Shown one piece after another: positions 12,983 through 14,867 of a DNA stretch of 14,867 bases. A program made the position numbers and the translations under genes. The stretch's first letter is position 1, and every line of letters begins with the position of its first letter. The notes under the pieces were generated by a model. That model was not told where the DNA came from, searched no databases, and saw only the letters and a list, made by a program, of their open reading frames with translations. Origin of the DNA: Caryophanales bacterium UBA6448 (lineage in GTDB: Bacteria; Bacillota_I; Bacilli_A; RF39; UBA660); the NCBI GenBank assembly GCA_002439555.1, contig DJOC01000045.1, positions 7,251 through 22,117 on the forward strand. Reading direction: 5' to 3'.

Positions 12983-14503
12983 ATGAAAGAAGAAGTAATT
13001 AGTGCTATAAATTATGTACGAAAATATAAAACTGAAACAGATAGAATTGAAATTAAAACCGCTAATGTTTCATTTCCTAAAAAATGCTATGATACAATAT
13101 CAAGCTTTTCTAATAAATCTGGAGGATTAATAATTTTTGGCTTAAGTGAAAATAATAATTTTGAAACCGAAGGTGTTTATGATGTTAATGATTTACAAAA
13201 ACATTTAGCTGATTTATGTACGGATGCTATGGAGCCCTCTATAAGGCCAGAAATAGTGTCATTTGAATTTGAAAATAAGAATATTGTTGCAATGAAAATA
13301 AATGAAATATCGCAAAAACAAAAGCCTTGTTATTATAAACCTAAAGGATTAAAAAGTGGTTCATATATTAGAATTGGTGATAAAGATGATGTTATGACTG
13401 ACTATGAAATATATGCACTTCAAAGTTATAATGAACATATTTGCGAGGATAAAAGACCAACTTATTCTTCATCAATCAAGGACTTAAATATAAAGAGTAT
13501 TAAAAGCTATTTTTCTTTAATTGAAAGTGATAAACCAAATTTTGCTAATTTATCATTTGAAAATAAATTGATTTTATCTGGTATTGTAGTTGAGAAACAA
13601 AAAGAGTTATATCCAACGCTTACTGGTACAATGCTTTTTGGCTTATACCCACAGTGTTTTTATCCACAACTTTTTGTTGCTTGTGTTGTGGTTCCTGGAA
13701 AAAAACTTGGTGATACTGGTTTAGACGGAGAAAGATTTATAGATAATAAAAGAGTCGAAGGAACCATTGAAGAAATGCTTGATGGAACACTTAATTTTTT
13801 ACGAAGGAATATGAAAACAAAAATAATAATTGATTCTTTGGGCAAACGAACGGATATTACAGAATATCCAATTGATGCTTTAAAAGAGGCTGTTGCAAAT
13901 GCTTTAATACATAGAGATTATTCATCGTATACAGATCGTGGATACATATCAGTTAATATGTATGAAGATAGATTAGAAATTATTAGTCCTGGTGCATTAT
14001 ATGGTCCAAATAAACTTGATAAAATATTTGATTCAACATTTATGGAAGTAAGAAATCCAACTATAGTAAAAATTCTCGAAGAAAAGCATTCTATAGTAGA
14101 AAATAGACATACAGGTATTAAAACCATAATGAGAGAAATGGAAAAATATAATTTACCTAAACCAGAATTTTATGAAGAACGAGATTGCTTTAAAGTAGTA
14201 TTTAAAAATAGTATAAAGTATCAAGAAGAATTATTAAGTGGTGCACAAAGTGGTGCACAAGGTGGTGCACAAAGTGGACAACAAATTTTGCTAAGTGATA
14301 CTCAAATAAAAGTTTTAGAGTATTGTAACCAAGCAAAAAGTGCCAAAGAAATCAAAGAATATTTAGACATTGCTTCCAAAAGATATGTTGGTGAAAAAGT
14401 ATTAAAGCCTTTAATTGATTTAGGAATGCTTGAGTACACTAATAAAAATAATTATAAAGCAAGAAACCAAAAATATATTACTGCTAAAAAGGAGATAAAA
14501 TGA
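12983..14503 (+). CDS. AlbA_2 / GHKL-ATPase / winged-helix protein (COG2865-type putative transcriptional regulator)
   Basis: This encodes 506 residues, ATG 12983 with GGGAG 8 bases upstream. Residues about 15-140 form an AlbA_2 (Schlafen-type) domain: ETDRIEIKTA (18-27), ISSFSNKSGGLIIFGLSE (39-56) and GSYIRIGD (126-133). Residues about 295-408 form an HATPase_c_4 domain: DALKEAVANALIHRDYS (298-314) corresponds to the N-box and DRLEIISPGAL (329-339) to a following motif. A low-complexity linker of four SGAQ-like units (419-434) leads to a winged-helix-like C-terminus (about 440-500). These proteins are often annotated as RecG-like helicases or transcriptional regulators, but helicase motifs are absent. 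They are soluble and presumed DNA- or nucleic-acid-binding; no target is known here. The TGA stop overlaps the next gene's start by four bases (ATGA), so it is co-translated with a glycosyltransferase, suggesting a role in controlling that transcription unit. Confidence 0.85.
   Translation: MKEEVISAINYVRKYKTETDRIEIKTANVSFPKKCYDTISSFSNKSGGLIIFGLSENNNFETEGVYDVNDLQKHLADLCTDAMEPSIRPEIVSFEFENKNIVAMKINEISQKQKPCYYKPKGLKSGSYIRIGDKDDVMTDYEIYALQSYNEHICEDKRPTYSSSIKDLNIKSIKSYFSLIESDKPNFANLSFENKLILSGIVVEKQKELYPTLTGTMLFGLYPQCFYPQLFVACVVVPGKKLGDTGLDGERFIDNKRVEGTIEEMLDGTLNFLRRNMKTKIIIDSLGKRTDITEYPIDALKEAVANALIHRDYSSYTDRGYISVNMYEDRLEIISPGALYGPNKLDKIFDSTFMEVRNPTIVKILEEKHSIVENRHTGIKTIMREMEKYNLPKPEFYEERDCFKVVFKNSIKYQEELLSGAQSGAQGGAQSGQQILLSDTQIKVLEYCNQAKSAKEIKEYLDIASKRYVGEKVLKPLIDLGMLEYTNKNNYKARNQKYITAKKEIK
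14237..14284 (+). repeat. In-frame 12-bp tandem repeat (SGAQ linker)
   Basis: Three near-identical units of AGTGGTGCACAA (14237-14248, 14249-14260, and 14261-14272 with the first base G), then a diverged fourth unit AGTGGACAACAA (14273-14284). They encode SGAQ-SGAQ-GGAQ-SGQQ between the ATPase domain and the winged helix. Copy number could vary by slippage without shifting the frame. Confidence 0.85.
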
Positions 14504-14867
14504 AAGAAAAAATAAGTAAACTTGTAAATGTGTATAAGAAATATGGATTTATTGGATTTTGTAAAAAATTAAGAGCATATATAATTGCAAATTATTTAGA
14601 TAAAATAAGTTTTAAAACTATATTTAATAAGAAAAAATATACTAAGGAAATTGAAAAAATATTAAGTGATAATAACTATGATAGAGTTATTTTATGGAGA
14701 AGTAGTTTTGGTTATAATGTTCCACTTTTTCAAAGACCTCAGCATATCGCAAATAATTTATCTAAAAATAAATGTTTAGTTTTTTATGAAGTAACAACAA
14801 TGACGGATAAAGTAAAAATATACAAAAAGTTTAGTGATAATTTATATTTATTTAATTATAATAATAA
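14500..14867 (+). CDS. Glycosyltransferase, N-terminal part (truncated by the window end)
   Basis: ATG 14500 overlaps the preceding TGA, and AGGAG (14490-14494) lies 5 bases upstream, so translation is coupled. The frame stays open for 122 codons to the window edge. Residues 1-50 are basic and partly amphipathic, possibly contacting the membrane. A Rossmann-like start follows: DRVILWRSS at 61-69, then FGYNVPLFQRPQHIA at 70-84. The LFQRPQH pattern is the N-terminal signature of a group of GT4-like glycosyltransferases that includes TuaH-type enzymes of wall polymer synthesis. The catalytic C-terminal domain is outside the window. It shows that glycan genes continue downstream and that the AlbA_2 protein is embedded in the cluster rather than at its border. 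Confidence 0.75.
   Translation, partial: MKEKISKLVNVYKKYGFIGFCKKLRAYIIANYLDKISFKTIFNKKKYTKEIEKILSDNNYDRVILWRSSFGYNVPLFQRPQHIANNLSKNKCLVFYEVTTMTDKVKIYKKFSDNLYLFNYNN

Noticed and set aside
13660..14127. Two short minus-strand open frames (13660-13845 and 13918-14127) within the AlbA_2/ATPase gene
   Set aside because: Antisense to conserved domain motifs, with no own signals.

Overview
The window is very AT-rich, almost entirely plus-strand coding, and uses clean sigma-A promoters, AGGAGG-type ribosome binding sites and hairpin-plus-U-tract terminators. This points to a low-GC Gram-positive relative (Bacillota, or a Mollicutes-like Bacilli lineage). Tryptophan is TGG throughout and none of the large genes has an in-frame TGA, so the standard bacterial code applies rather than the Mycoplasma code. 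No species can be named from the sequence alone.

Layout. (1) 1-1790 is sparse. It holds the 3' end of an unrecognised protein, a long AT-rich gap with two strong intrinsic terminators, a 93-residue coiled-coil protein, a short possibly degenerate stretch with its own promoter-like site, and a tRNA-Asn with promoter and terminator. (2) 1790-3788 is a two-gene unit: a stand-alone Clp-type AAA+ ATPase coupled to a TagO/WecA-type undecaprenyl-phosphate sugar-1-phosphate transferase. (3) 3929-4585 is a peptidase S51-like gene flanked by direct repeats and followed by a run of hairpins. (4) 4847-12938 is a surface-polysaccharide block. It has an O-antigen polymerase/ligase-like membrane protein, a TagG/TagH (Wzm/Wzt)-type ABC exporter, an 863-residue protein with two glycosyltransferase domains, a UDP-galactopyranose-mutase-like flavoenzyme, and UDP-GlcNAc 2-epimerase, ending in a terminator. 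(5) A new promoter at 12924-12952 drives an AlbA_2/GHKL-ATPase/winged-helix protein, whose stop codon overlaps the start of another glycosyltransferase that runs off the window.

Together the genes describe a cell-wall or surface glycopolymer. TagO would load the first sugar phosphate on undecaprenyl phosphate. The epimerase would supply UDP-ManNAc and the mutase-like enzyme possibly UDP-Galf. The glycosyltransferases would extend the chain, the ABC pair would export it, and the polymerase/ligase-like protein would act on it outside the membrane. No Wzx flippase is visible.

The observations most worth following up are: the Clp-like AAA+ protein that has lost the pore-loop tyrosine and sits against tagO; the AlbA_2/ATPase putative regulator embedded in the glycan cluster; a short ABC ATPase lacking the Wzt sugar-binding domain next to a glycosyltransferase with an extra N-terminal domain; and the co-occurrence of an ABC exporter with a Wzy/WaaL-like protein.
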